Both the position numbers and the translations under genes were made by a program. This document shows, in pieces, positions 26,091 to 35,117 of a stretch of 64,000 bases of DNA. Below the pieces are notes generated by a model. The model was not told the DNA's origin. It was given only the letters and a program-made list of their open reading frames with translations, and did not search any database. Position 1 is the first letter of the stretch. Every line of letters begins with the position of its first letter. The DNA is from Rivihabitans pingtungensis (GTDB lineage: Bacteria; Pseudomonadota; Gammaproteobacteria; Burkholderiales; Aquaspirillaceae), in contig NZ_QJKI01000007.1 in assembly GCF_003201855.1 (NCBI RefSeq), positions 86,179 through 150,178 of the forward strand, written 5' to 3'.

Positions 26091-26952
26091 GCACCCATTC
26101 CACCGCCTGTGCCACCGCCAGGCTGGGCGGCTCGGCGGCGCGCAATAGCGCGTAGCGATGACGGCAAACCGGGCCAGCCGGCGCCGGGATGCGGCGCAGA
26201 CGGCCATTGGCCAGCAAGGGGGCCAGCAGCGGCAGCCGGCCCAGCGCCAGGCCCTGGCCGGCCAGCGCGGCGTGAATCAGCTGGTCGTATTGATTGAAAT
26301 GCAGCATGCGCGGCGCCACGCGCCAACCCTGCGCCGCCAGCCAATGCGGCCAGGACAGCCAGGGGTGGGCCGGGCTGTCGAAGGTCAGCAAGGTGGCGTC
26401 GGCTAACGCGGCTGGCTGGCTGAGCGCGGCGGGGCCGTGCTGGGGGCTGGCCACCACGGCCAGGGTTTCGTCAAACAGCGGCAGCGCGTCGGCCGGCAAG
26501 GCGTCTGCGGCGTCGTAGCGGATGGCCAGATCCACCCCGGCGGCGCGCGGCTCGCGCTTGCGGTTGTCGGCCAGCAGGCGCATGTCCAGCTGCGGGTGCG
26601 CGGCCTGCCAGTCGCCCAGCCGTGGCAACAGCCACAGGCCAATCACGCCAATGCTGGCGCTGACGGTGATTTGCCGGGCGGCGTCGTCGCGCAGCGCCGC
26701 CACCCCGTCTTGCCAGGCGCGCAGGGCGGCTTCGGCGCTGAGCAACAGCCGCGCGCCGGCATCGGTCAGCCGCAGCGCGCGGTGTTCGCGCAGAAACAAG
26801 GGCTGGCCGACGGCGGCTTCCAGCTGGCGGATTTGCCGGCTGACGGCGGATTGGCTCAGACACAGCGCCTGAGCGGCGCGGGTCATGCTCAGTGTGCGCC
26901 CAACCATGACAAAACCGGGCAAGACATCCAGTGGGGGCAGGCGTTCGGGCAT
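26038..26952 (-). CDS. LysR-family regulator (GcvA-like)
   Basis: 304 residues from MPERLPPLDVLPGFVMVGRT. The HTH is LSMTRAAQALCLSQSAVSRQ then IRQLEAAVGQPLFLREHRAL. A substrate-binding-like domain follows, with the GcvA-type pattern LADNRKREPRAAGVDLAIRY and GQGLALGRLPLL. The start just before the HTH is the usual family start; upstream in-frame Met codons add 26 residues of no family character. It is divergent from a pirin gene across about 200 bases, which it may control, and it overlaps the hydrolase gene tail to tail. Confidence 0.87.
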   Translation of the reverse strand: MPERLPPLDVLPGFVMVGRTLSMTRAAQALCLSQSAVSRQIRQLEAAVGQPLFLREHRALRLTDAGARLLLSAEAALRAWQDGVAALRDDAARQITVSASIGVIGLWLLPRLGDWQAAHPQLDMRLLADNRKREPRAAGVDLAIRYDAADALPADALPLFDETLAVVASPQHGPAALSQPAALADATLLTFDSPAHPWLSWPHWLAAQGWRVAPRMLHFNQYDQLIHAALAGQGLALGRLPLLAPLLANGRLRRIPAPAGPVCRHRYALLRAAEPPSLAVAQAVEWVLSQAAQTRRTLQALASD

Positions 26953-27155
26953 GGAGGGTGACCAGCAGGAGAATGGCAGGAGATTGTGCCATATGGCAGG
27001 CATGGGCAAAGGTTCGGATTTTCTGAACAAACCTGCGCAAAATCCTCGCTATCTTGATCTGGGCGGCGCACCTAAAATCCAGTGCAGATCATCAATTCAA
27101 CCCGGTTTGCTCTTGGTCGGATCCCTTGAAGCAAGCCTGTACTGGAGTCTGTGCC

Positions 27156-28013
27156 ATGTCCTCTTTCATCAGCCGAGAAGTCGAGCATCTTGTCCCTGGC
27201 CAGCCGGCCTCTGATGGCGCCGGGGTGCGCTTGTTGCGTGTACTCAGCGGCGCGGGCTGGCAGCGCCGGCTCGACCCCTTCCTGATGCTGGACGAGTTTC
27301 GCTCGGATCAGCCGGGGGATTATCTGGCCGGCTTTCCCGAGCACCCGCACCGGGGATTTCAGACCGTCACCTATATGCTGGCCGGACGTATGCGCCACCG
27401 CGACAGTGTTGGTCACGAAGGGGTGATTGGTCCGGGGGCGGTGCAGTGGATGAACGCCGGGCGCGGCATCCTGCATTCAGAAATGCCCGAGCAGCAGCAT
27501 GGGCTGATGCATGGCTTTCAGCTGTGGATCAACCTGCCGGCCAGCCGCAAGCTGAGCGCGCCGGCGTACCGCGAGTTGGAGGCGGATCAAATTCCCGAGC
27601 TGCGCACCGCCAGTGGCAGCCTGATCCGGGTGATTGCCGGGCAGTTGGACGGTGTGGATGGGGCGATTCAAGAGGCAGATACCGAGCCGCAGTATTGGGA
27701 TGTACGCCTGCCGGCCGGCGCTTGCGAATACCTGGCGCTGCCGCCTGGCCATCACGCGGCGGTGTATGTCTACGCGGGCGAGGCGCAGTTGGGTGAGCAA
27801 GCCCACCAGACCGCGGCGCGCACGCTGGCAGTGCTCAGCCAGACCGAAGGCAGCCACGGGGTGATTGTCCGTGCAACACAGGCGGCGCGCCTTTTGGTGC
27901 TGGCCGGGCGGCCGCTTCACCAGCCGATTGCCCAGTGGGGACCGTTTGTGATGAACACTCGCGCCGAGATTGAGCAGGCGATTGCCGATATGCGGGCTGG
28001 CACGCTGGCGTGA
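27156..28013 (+). CDS. Pirin family protein
   Basis: 285 residues with two cupin halves. The N-terminal pirin landmarks are LDPFLMLDEFRSDQPGDY, FPEHPHRGFQTVTYMLAG and QWMNAGRGILHSEMP, which supply the iron-binding His residues and a Glu. The C-terminal cupin contains YVYAGEAQLGEQ and RLLVLAGRPLHQPIAQWGPF. Members include quercetinase-like and redox-linked iron proteins; the exact role is not known. GGAG lies eight bases before the ATG. Confidence 0.92.
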   Translation: MSSFISREVEHLVPGQPASDGAGVRLLRVLSGAGWQRRLDPFLMLDEFRSDQPGDYLAGFPEHPHRGFQTVTYMLAGRMRHRDSVGHEGVIGPGAVQWMNAGRGILHSEMPEQQHGLMHGFQLWINLPASRKLSAPAYRELEADQIPELRTASGSLIRVIAGQLDGVDGAIQEADTEPQYWDVRLPAGACEYLALPPGHHAAVYVYAGEAQLGEQAHQTAARTLAVLSQTEGSHGVIVRATQAARLLVLAGRPLHQPIAQWGPFVMNTRAEIEQAIADMRAGTLA

Positions 28014-28057
28014 TCTGCCATCCGCCTGCACGACAGGGCGAACGATATGGATGGGCT

Positions 28058-28086
28058 TTGACTTGCCGCAAGAGCTGGCACAGAAT
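28058..28086 (+). promoter_or_regulatory. fliW promoter candidate
   Basis: TTGACT and CAGAAT with a 17-base spacer, about 58 bases upstream of fliW. No sigma28 or sigma54 box was seen. Confidence 0.4.
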
Positions 28087-28143
28087 GACTATGCCAGAAT
28101 ACTTCATGTTTCCATGTCATCCGCCCTGCGGAGGAGTCTTACA

Positions 28144-28599
28144 ATGCTGTTTCAATCGAACCTGCTCGGACAAGTCACTGTTGATGAAAACACCGTCCTG
28201 AATTTCCCGAATGGGCTGCCAGGGTTCGAATCCTGCCAGCGCTTCAAGCTGTTCCATGAAGAATCCGACACCCCGCGCGTGTTCTGGATGCAGTCGCTGG
28301 ACGACGCCGACGTGCTGTTCAGCGTGGTGACGCCGGAAGAGTTTGGCGTGCGCTACGAAGTCGAGCTCAGCGCCGAACAAGTGGATGCGCTGCAACTGGC
28401 CAAGCCGGAAGACGCCGCCGTGCTGGTGATGATCTACAAGGGCAACCAGGAGATTGACGCCAACACCCACCCGCTGCTGAAATCGCTGAGCGCCAATCTG
28501 CGCAACCCGCTGGTGATCAACACTGAAACCCTTCGGGGGGTGCAGATCTGTCAGCTGGAATGCGACATGCTGCTGCACAACCGCAAGGCAGGCGAGTGA
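28144..28599 (+). CDS. fliW: Flagellar assembly factor FliW
   Basis: 151 residues. FliW binds flagellin and CsrA, coupling flagellin synthesis to export. Landmarks: VLNFPNGLPGFESCQRFKL, FWMQSLDDADVLFSVV, FGVRYEVELS, an Asn-rich turn in SANLRNPLVINTET, and a final LLHNRKAGE. GGAGGAG stands a few bases before the start. No flagellar or csrA gene is adjacent, so it is isolated here. Confidence 0.93.
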   Translation: MLFQSNLLGQVTVDENTVLNFPNGLPGFESCQRFKLFHEESDTPRVFWMQSLDDADVLFSVVTPEEFGVRYEVELSAEQVDALQLAKPEDAAVLVMIYKGNQEIDANTHPLLKSLSANLRNPLVINTETLRGVQICQLECDMLLHNRKAGE

Positions 28600-28617
28600 G
28601 TCCGCAGCCACAGTAAC

Positions 28618-28654
28618 CACAACAACGCCACGCTATCTGCGTGGCGTTGTTGTG
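28618..28654. terminator. fliW downstream hairpin
   Basis: A 16-bp perfect stem (CACAACAACGCCACGC and its complement) with a 5-base loop, just past the fliW stop. No T tract. Confidence 0.65.
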
Positions 28655-28683
28655 TGCAGGCCAGAATGCGGAGCCATGCCGGA

Positions 28684-28712
28684 TTGACCCTGTCAAAGCA
28701 GCGGATTAAAAT
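28684..28712 (+). promoter_or_regulatory. grxD promoter
   Basis: TTGACC and TAAAAT with exactly 17 bases between, about 58 bases upstream of the ATG. Confidence 0.6.
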
Positions 28713-28770
28713 CCTAACAAATTACTCGGGTATTATTGCCTGCCCCTCACCGACCCGCAAAGGATTCAGC

Positions 28771-29091
28771 ATGTCCGCCAATATTCAAGACGTCATCAAG
28801 CAACAAGTCACCGACAACCCGGTGCTCCTGTACATGAAGGGCTCGGCCCAGTTTCCGCAGTGCGGTTTTTCGGCGCGCGCCGTGCAGCTGCTGAAAACCT
28901 GTGGCGTCAGCAAACTGGCCACCGTGGATGTGCTGCAAGACCCGGACATCCGCCAGGGCATCAAAGAGTTCTCCAATTGGCCGACCATTCCGCAGCTGTA
29001 CATCAACGGCGAATTCATCGGCGGCTCGGACATCATGGCGCAGATGTATGAGTCTGGTGAGCTGCAAGAGCTGCTGGCCAAAGTCGCCTGA
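28771..29091 (+). CDS. grxD: Monothiol glutaredoxin (Grx4 type)
   Basis: 106 residues. Monothiol CGFS active site in FPQCGFSARAVQLLKTCG. NWPTIPQLYINGEFIGGSD binds glutathione. These proteins carry [2Fe-2S] clusters and deliver them, often with BolA. AAAGGATTC precedes the ATG. Transcribed alone from the promoter at 28684. Confidence 0.95.
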   Translation: MSANIQDVIKQQVTDNPVLLYMKGSAQFPQCGFSARAVQLLKTCGVSKLATVDVLQDPDIRQGIKEFSNWPTIPQLYINGEFIGGSDIMAQMYESGELQELLAKVA

Positions 29092-29201
29092 GTGTAGTGT
29101 GTTGATGTTGTTGTCCACGCCCCGCCTGTCGGGGCGTTGTCATGTCCGTGCCGTGCGGGGTGTGTCAAACTGGCATGCATCTTTTTTTCGGGCCAGAGAC
29201 C

Positions 29202-29987
29202 ATGCGTAACCTTGTTTGCCTGTGGCGATTGAGCTGGATTGGGATGATTTTTGCGCTGACGCCAGCCTGGGCCGCCGACGTTGGCCCGCACCCGCTGGTG
29301 CGTCTGGCTGTCTCGGAATGGCCTCCCTTTACCGGCGAGCACCTGCCGGGCAATGGTATTGGTACGGATACCCTGCGCCAGATGCTCGGGCGGGCTGGTT
29401 ATCAGCTGGAGCTGGTCTGGCTGCCATGGACACGGGCGGTGCGCGATGGCTCGGGCATGGACAGCAAGCTGGATGGGTATTTTCCGGAATACACCACGGC
29501 GGATACCCGTCGGCGTTGTCAGTTGAGCGCACCGATCGGCATGAGTGTGCTGGGCCTGGCGCACCAGGCAGCGCAGCCGGTGAACTGGACCCACATGGCG
29601 GATCTGGGCCGTTACCGGGTGGGCGTAGTCAATGGCTATGTCAACACGGATGCCTTTGATGCCGCCGTCAGCGCCGGCATATTGCGGGTGGATGGCGCCA
29701 GCAGCGATGAGAGCAATCTGCGCAAGTTATTGCGCGAGCGCATCGACGTGGCGGTGATTGATCGTGAGGTCATGGGCTATCTGCTGGCCGAGCCGGCCTT
29801 GCGCAATCAGGCCGGACAGTTGGCGTTTCATCCGCACTGGCTGGGCGAGCTGCCCTTGCGGGTGTGCTTTCGCCACGGCGCGCGTCTGCAACCCATCCTG
29901 GCCGCCATGCAGGCGCACCGCCTGCCAGCCGCCCAGTTACGCGCCGGTCAGCGTGACTATCTGCGCCAGCTGGCTGAGCAACGCTGA
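29202..29987 (+). CDS. Extracellular solute-binding protein (family 3-like)
   Basis: 261 residues. Signal peptide MRNLVCLWRLSWIGMIFALTPAWAA. The mature start VRLAVSEWPPFTGEHLPGNG is typical of SBP_bac_3 proteins, and RYRVGVVNGYVNTDAF and ERIDVAVIDREVMGYLL match later family blocks. No ABC permease or ATPase is nearby, so it may be an orphan binding protein of the type that lacks transport partners. Ligand unknown. The longer in-frame ATG at 29142 would bury the signal peptide. Confidence 0.8.
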   Translation: MRNLVCLWRLSWIGMIFALTPAWAADVGPHPLVRLAVSEWPPFTGEHLPGNGIGTDTLRQMLGRAGYQLELVWLPWTRAVRDGSGMDSKLDGYFPEYTTADTRRRCQLSAPIGMSVLGLAHQAAQPVNWTHMADLGRYRVGVVNGYVNTDAFDAAVSAGILRVDGASSDESNLRKLLRERIDVAVIDREVMGYLLAEPALRNQAGQLAFHPHWLGELPLRVCFRHGARLQPILAAMQAHRLPAAQLRAGQRDYLRQLAEQR

Positions 29988-30160
29988 GCCCGATGCACCA
30001 TATTGCAATGCAATATCAGAAAAGCTTTCCCCGCCGGATTTAAACGTTTATTTTATCTCCGCGTCGTCGATGATGCGACGCCTGGCCCGCCATCCCGGCA
30101 GGCCAGGGACGCAGGGCGCCAAGACGCCCGCGCCGCCTGTCTTCAACACGAGGAGATCTC

Positions 30161-32281
30161 ATGCAACGCAATCCGCTCGCCCGCGCCTGCGCGCTGGCCA
30201 TGGCGCTGGGCGCCGCCCCGGTGCTGGCTGCGCCGGTATATTTTTTCGGTGACAGCCTGACCGACACTGGCGCATTTCAAGGCCTGGCCAATGGCTCGGC
30301 CACCTTGGCCACCGGCACACGCTGGACCTACGACAACGCGCCGTTTTACGCCGACGTGCTGGCCCGCGCCCTGGGAGGCGCCGCCGTGGCCAATAATCCA
30401 CTGAACCCGGCCACCTCATCACAGGGCAATAACTACGCCCAGGGCGGCGCGCGCTCCAGCGTGCAGTCCAGCAACACCGGACCGTGGAGCACCGCTGGCG
30501 CCGGGGGATTTCCGCCGGCCGACCCACGCTCGGCCAGCAATCTGGCTGTACAGGATTTGCCCGACCAAGTGGGGTTTTATCTGTCAGCGCGCAATGGCCG
30601 CGCCGACAGCGCCGCCTGGCATGTGCTGTGGAGTGGCGGCAATGACATCCCCGCCGCGCTGGAAACCAGTGCCGTCAGTGGCAGCGCCGCAGGTGTGGCC
30701 CAGGTCAGCAGTGACGCCAGCAGTCTGCTGGGTCAGGTACAGCGCCTGCGAGTGGCTGGGGCCGAGCGCTTTATTGTGCCCAACCTGCCCGCCTTTGGCC
30801 TGACCCCGGCCACGGTATCGTCCACCGTGCTGGCGGTAATCAACGCCCAGCCCACCCTGGCGGCCATTCCGTCCAGCACCAAGCTGGCGGCCATTGGCGC
30901 AGCACAACAGGTGCTGTCCAGCGCCGCCACGCCCGACGCGGCCAGCCAGCAAGCGCTACGCCGCAAAGCGCTCAATGCCGCCGAAAGTGTGCTGGGGCTG
31001 CCGGCCAATACCCTGGTGAACCAATACGAGGGCAGCAATGGCGTGCAAAGCAGCGTGAATTCGCTGGCCACGCTGTTTAATGGCACGGTCAATCTGGGAC
31101 TGAGCCAGACCGGGGTGAATCTGGTGCGGCTGGATGTGGCTGGCCTGCTGAATGAAATCATCGCCGACCCGCTACGCTACGGCTTTGACAATATCACCGG
31201 CTCGGCCTGCCCGGCCGGTGTGTCGTCGCTGGCGTGTTTTTCGAACACACCGGGCTTTAACGCCAATTTGCGCTATTTGTTTGCCGATGACCGCCACCCC
31301 TCGCCGCAGGCGCAGCAGATGATTGGCGACTATGCCGTGGCGACACTGGCCGCGCCGTATTACGCTGCGGCACTACCGGCAGCGGCAGAATCCGCCAGCG
31401 CCGGGCTGTATACCACGCTGGAGCAACGCCACCGCCTGGCGCGGCAAGCCCCGCAAACCGTGGGCACGGTCAGCGCCTTTGCCCAATACGGCTACCAGCC
31501 GTTTGCCGCCAAGGGCGCAGGCGGACTGGACGGCGGCGGTCAGCAACACGCCTATACCGTGGGGGTGGAAACCCAGCTGCGCGCCGAAACGCGATTGGGC
31601 CTGGCGCTGGGCTATCAGCAAGGCACGCTGGACAGCGGCGCCAACAGTGATTTTCGCTTTCGCCAGCAACGCCTGGCCGCTTACGCCAGCCAGCAGTGGG
31701 GCGAATTCTCACTGGCGGCAGATGCGTTTATCGCCAGCAATGCCTATCGCTCAGTGCGCCGCAGCTTTGCCTTGGGCGCGGTCAGCCGTAGCGAGAGCGG
31801 GGAAACCGACGGTGAACAAACCGGTCTGCGTGTGAGCGGCCGTTATCACTGGCAATACGGCGACTGGACGCTCAGCCCGATGCTGGGCCTGGCTTATGAA
31901 AACATCCGGGTGAATGGCTACGGTGAAACCGGCGACAACAGCACCGCCATGCGCTTTGGCAGCCAGAAGCAGGCTGGCTGGCAAGCCCGGCTGGGCGTGG
32001 ACGTGGCCACCCGCCTGGGCCGCTGGCTGCCGTATGCCAGCGCCGAATGGGTGCAGCGTCTGTCCACCCGTCAGGCTACGCTGGACGCAGCCATCAAGAG
32101 CCAGCCAGGCCAGTTCAGCACCGAGCTGGCCCGCCCGGAACGCAGTTGGGGACAGCTGCGCCTGGGCAGCCAGGTGGAACTGGTCAAAGGCCTGATGGGT
32201 AATATTGAGGCCTACAGCAGCGTGGCGCGCAACAGCGGCCGGCAATGGGGGGTACAACTGGGGGTAAGCCACGACTTTTGA
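30161..32281 (+). CDS. Autotransporter GDSL esterase/lipase
   Basis: 706 residues. Signal peptide ends near VLAAP. The GDSL passenger (about 25-405) has FFGDSLTDTG with Ser32, block III WSGGNDIPA near 160, and the catalytic DDRHPSPQAQQ near 378-381. The C-terminal ~280 residues form an autotransporter beta-barrel with alternating hydrophobic strands, ending in a terminal Phe (VSHDF), the usual outer-membrane assembly signal. Similar to EstA/EstP-type surface esterases. AGGAGATCTC precedes the ATG. Confidence 0.93.
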   Translation: MQRNPLARACALAMALGAAPVLAAPVYFFGDSLTDTGAFQGLANGSATLATGTRWTYDNAPFYADVLARALGGAAVANNPLNPATSSQGNNYAQGGARSSVQSSNTGPWSTAGAGGFPPADPRSASNLAVQDLPDQVGFYLSARNGRADSAAWHVLWSGGNDIPAALETSAVSGSAAGVAQVSSDASSLLGQVQRLRVAGAERFIVPNLPAFGLTPATVSSTVLAVINAQPTLAAIPSSTKLAAIGAAQQVLSSAATPDAASQQALRRKALNAAESVLGLPANTLVNQYEGSNGVQSSVNSLATLFNGTVNLGLSQTGVNLVRLDVAGLLNEIIADPLRYGFDNITGSACPAGVSSLACFSNTPGFNANLRYLFADDRHPSPQAQQMIGDYAVATLAAPYYAAALPAAAESASAGLYTTLEQRHRLARQAPQTVGTVSAFAQYGYQPFAAKGAGGLDGGGQQHAYTVGVETQLRAETRLGLALGYQQGTLDSGANSDFRFRQQRLAAYASQQWGEFSLAADAFIASNAYRSVRRSFALGAVSRSESGETDGEQTGLRVSGRYHWQYGDWTLSPMLGLAYENIRVNGYGETGDNSTAMRFGSQKQAGWQARLGVDVATRLGRWLPYASAEWVQRLSTRQATLDAAIKSQPGQFSTELARPERSWGQLRLGSQVELVKGLMGNIEAYSSVARNSGRQWGVQLGVSHDF

Positions 32282-32323
32282 GCGGAAGTCGGGGCCCTAT
32301 CCCGATCAAGCGACACCCCCTCT

Positions 32324-32356
32324 CACAGGGGCGGGCACAACCCACCCGCCCCTGTG
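32324..32356 (+). terminator. Hairpin after the autotransporter gene
   Basis: Stem CACAGGGGCGGG / CCCGCCCCTGTG with a 9-base loop, 42 bases past the stop. No T tract. Confidence 0.55.
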
Positions 32357-32485
32357 CCATGCCTTTCCCGCACCCGACGCACAGCCATATATCAGGGTCA
32401 GGATCACTCCGTGTCCACCAATCACACACGCCCCGGCGTTCAAAGTATCCACGGCCCATCTCCCAGCCGTTTAGCGTGGCCCAGC

Positions 32486-32541
32486 AGAGACAACGAAGCG
32501 AGTCCTGACCAGGAAGGTGAGCGGGATTTTGTGAGTGATGC
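32486..32541. repeat. Palindromic repeat, copy J (decayed, truncated)
   Basis: AACGAAGCGAGTCCTGACCAGG followed by GGATTTTGTGAGTGATGCG resembles the two ends of the 116-bp family with the centre lost. Lies in the 424-base gap before metY; the rest of the gap shows no gene. Confidence 0.4.
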
Positions 32542-32705
32542 GAAAGCCGGCGCCACAATCCGGAACCCCTGCCAGCCAGCCCTTACCCACCTCGGCGCTG
32601 CAGATCAACAAGTGCTAATGATATTGCCATGCACTATTGCAGCATGTGGCCATTCCGGGTAACTTCGCCAAGTCGTTTCATCACAAAATAGAGGAGCCAG
32701 ACCGC

Positions 32706-33977
32706 ATGAAACTGGAAACCATCGCCGTCCACGGCGGCTATACCCCCGACCCGACCACCAAGGCCGTGGCCGTGCCGGTGTACCAGACCGCCAGCTACGC
32801 CTTCGACAGCGCCCAACACGGCGCCGACCTGTTCGACCTGAAGGTACAGGGCAATATCTACACCCGCATCATGAACCCGACCACCGACGTGCTGGAAAAG
32901 CGCGTGGCCGAGCTGGAAGGCGGGATTGCCGGGCTGGCGCTGGCCTCGGGCATGGCGGCCATTCTGTATTCGATCCAGACCATCGCCGAATCGGGCGACA
33001 ATATCATCGCCACCAGCACCCTGTATGGCGGCACCTATAATCTGTTTGCCCACACCCTGCCGCAGCTGGGCATCGAAGTGCGTTTTGTCGATTACCGCGA
33101 CCCGCAGGCGGTAAGCGCGCTGGTCGATGCCCGCACCAAGGCAGTGTACTGTGAATCGGTGGGCAATCCGCTGGGCAATGTGGTGGACTTTGCCGCCTTT
33201 GCCGACGTGGCCCACGCCGCTGGCGTGCCGCTGATTGTGGACAACACCGTACCCTCGCCGTATCTGTGCCGCCCGTTCGAACACGGCGCCGACATCGTGG
33301 TGCATTCGCTGACCAAATACCTGGGCGGCCACGGCAACAGCATCGGCGGCATCATTGTCGATTCGGGCAAATTCCCCTGGGGCGAGCACAAAGAGCGCTT
33401 TGCCCGCCTGAATACCCCGGATGTCAGCTACCACGGCGTCAACTACGTTGAAGCACTCGGCCCGGCCGCCTACATCGCCCGCGCCCGCGTGGTGCCGCTG
33501 CGCAATATGGGCGCGACCATTTCGCCGTTCAACAGCTTTTTGATCCTGCAAGGCATCGAAACCCTGGCGCTGCGCATGGACCGCATCTGCGAAAACGCCC
33601 AGCGCGTGGCCGAACACCTGGCCAGCCACCCGGCTGTGAGCTGGGTGGAATACGCCGGCCTGGCCGACAACGCCAGCAAGCCGCTGGTGGACAAATACAT
33701 GGGCGGCCGCGCCTCTGGCATCTTATCGTTTGGCGTGAAATCCGGCCGCGAAGGCGGCGCGCGCTTCCTGGATGCGCTCAAGCTGGTGACCCGCCTGGTC
33801 AATATCGGCGACGCCAAGAGCCTGGCCACCCACCCGGCCAGCACCACCCACCGCCAGCTGAACGACGAAGAACTGGCCAAGGCCGGCGTCAAGCCGGACA
33901 TGGTGCGCCTGTCGATTGGCATTGAGCACATCGACGATATTCTGGCCGACATCGAGCAGGCGCTGGCGGCTGCGTAA
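32706..33977 (+). CDS. metY: O-acetylhomoserine aminocarboxypropyltransferase (sulfhydrylase)
   Basis: 423 residues. PLP enzyme making homocysteine from O-acetylhomoserine and sulfide in methionine synthesis. PLP Lys is in VHSLTKYLGGHG. Family blocks: ETIAVHGGYTPDPTTKAVAV, PVYQTASYAF, YTRIMNPTTDVLEKRVAELE, and GIEHIDDILADIEQAL at the end. Length about 425 is typical of MetY rather than the shorter MetB/MetZ. GAGGAG lies 10-14 bases upstream of the ATG. Confidence 0.93.
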   Translation: MKLETIAVHGGYTPDPTTKAVAVPVYQTASYAFDSAQHGADLFDLKVQGNIYTRIMNPTTDVLEKRVAELEGGIAGLALASGMAAILYSIQTIAESGDNIIATSTLYGGTYNLFAHTLPQLGIEVRFVDYRDPQAVSALVDARTKAVYCESVGNPLGNVVDFAAFADVAHAAGVPLIVDNTVPSPYLCRPFEHGADIVVHSLTKYLGGHGNSIGGIIVDSGKFPWGEHKERFARLNTPDVSYHGVNYVEALGPAAYIARARVVPLRNMGATISPFNSFLILQGIETLALRMDRICENAQRVAEHLASHPAVSWVEYAGLADNASKPLVDKYMGGRASGILSFGVKSGREGGARFLDALKLVTRLVNIGDAKSLATHPASTTHRQLNDEELAKAGVKPDMVRLSIGIEHIDDILADIEQALAAA

Positions 33978-34002
33978 AAGCCTGGCGTGACTCTCCCCGC
34001 CC

Positions 34003-34039
34003 AAAAACCGCCATACAGCGTGCCCGTATGGCGGTTTTT
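34003..34039. terminator. metY terminator, symmetric
   Basis: Stem AAAAACCGCCATAC / GTATGGCGGTTTTT, 9-base loop, with A and T tracts on both sides. It can stop transcripts from both directions. Confidence 0.9.
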
Positions 34040-34070
34040 CTTAGCGTCACTAAGCCGCACTCCCGCCAGA

Positions 34071-34102
34071 AAAAAAGCCCTGCGAAATTCGCAGGGCTTT
34101 TT
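34071..34102. terminator. Terminator of the sdh-suc gene block
   Basis: Stem AAAAAGCCCTGCGAA / TTCGCAGGGCTTTTT, 39 bases past the sucD stop on the minus strand. Symmetric A/T tracts make it work both ways. Confidence 0.9.
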
Positions 34103-34141
34103 CATGGCTGACGCCGGCAGCAGCCGGCGTGCGCACCAGGC

Positions 34142-35029
34142 TTACAGCATGCCCTTTTCTTTCAGCAGGGCCACCAGGGTGCTGCCCAGTTCGGCCGGGC
34201 TGCGGGTGTAGCGGATGCCGGCTTTTTCGAACGCGGCAAACTTTTCTTCAGCGGTGCCCTTGCCGCCGGAGATGATGGCGCCTGCGTGGCCCATGCGCTT
34301 GCCCTTCGGCGCGGTCACGCCAGCGATGTAACCAACAATCGGCTTGGTCACATTGGACTTGGCGAACTCGGCAGCTTCTTCTTCGGCGGTGCCGCCGATT
34401 TCACCGATCATGATGATGGCTTCGGTTTCCGGGTCGTTCTGGAACAGTTCCAGTGCGTCGATGTGGCTGGTGCCCGGAATCGGGTCGCCGCCAATGCCGA
34501 TGCAAGTGGATTGGCCCAGGCCAGCGGCGGTGGTTTGCGCCACGGCTTCGTAGGTCAGGGTGCCGGAGCGGGACACGATGCCGATCTTGCCCGGTTTGTG
34601 GATGTGGCCCGGCATGATGCCGATCTTGCACTCGCCCGGAGTGATAATGCCAGGGCAGTTCGGGCCGATCAGGCGCACGCCGCCGGTTTGCTCGATGTAG
34701 CGCTTGGCCTTGAGCATGTCCAGGGTCGGCACGCCTTCGGTGATGGTGACGATCAGCTTGATGCCGGCGTCCACGGCTTCAACGATGGAATCCAGCACGA
34801 ACGGGGCCGGCACGTAGATCACCGAGGCGTCGGCCTGGGTTTCGCGCACGGCTTCTTTCATGGTGTTGAACACCGGCAGGCCCAGATGCTGGCTGCCGCC
34901 CTTGCCCGGGGTCACGCCGCCCACAACCTGGGTGCCGTAGGCCAGAGCCTGTTCGGAGTGGAAGGTGCCGTTCTTGCCGGTAAAGCCTTGAACGAGGACT
35001 TTGGTGTTCTTGTTAACGAGTACGCTCAT
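34142..35029 (-). CDS. sucD: Succinyl-CoA synthetase alpha subunit
   Basis: 295 residues. With SucC it converts succinyl-CoA to succinate, forming ATP or GTP. The CoA-binding fold has [18 protein letters not shown] and [15 protein letters not shown]. The ligase part has [15 protein letters not shown] and [12 protein letters not shown], whose His is phosphorylated. GAGG lies before the ATG of MSVLVNKN. Last gene of the TCA block, 88 bases after sucC. Confidence 0.97.
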   Translation of the reverse strand: MSVLVNKNTKVLVQGFTGKNGTFHSEQALAYGTQVVGGVTPGKGGSQHLGLPVFNTMKEAVRETQADASVIYVPAPFVLDSIVEAVDAGIKLIVTITEGVPTLDMLKAKRYIEQTGGVRLIGPNCPGIITPGECKIGIMPGHIHKPGKIGIVSRSGTLTYEAVAQTTAAGLGQSTCIGIGGDPIPGTSHIDALELFQNDPETEAIIMIGEIGGTAEEEAAEFAKSNVTKPIVGYIAGVTAPKGKRMGHAGAIISGGKGTAEEKFAAFEKAGIRYTRSPAELGSTLVALLKEKGML

Positions 35030-35117
35030 TTGTAACCTCAAAACTGGGTGTCAGGCGTGTCAACGGAGGAGGAGGCGGTAGCCGGCGCACGCCCGTCGCC
35101 GTCGGCCTCGCTCCACA

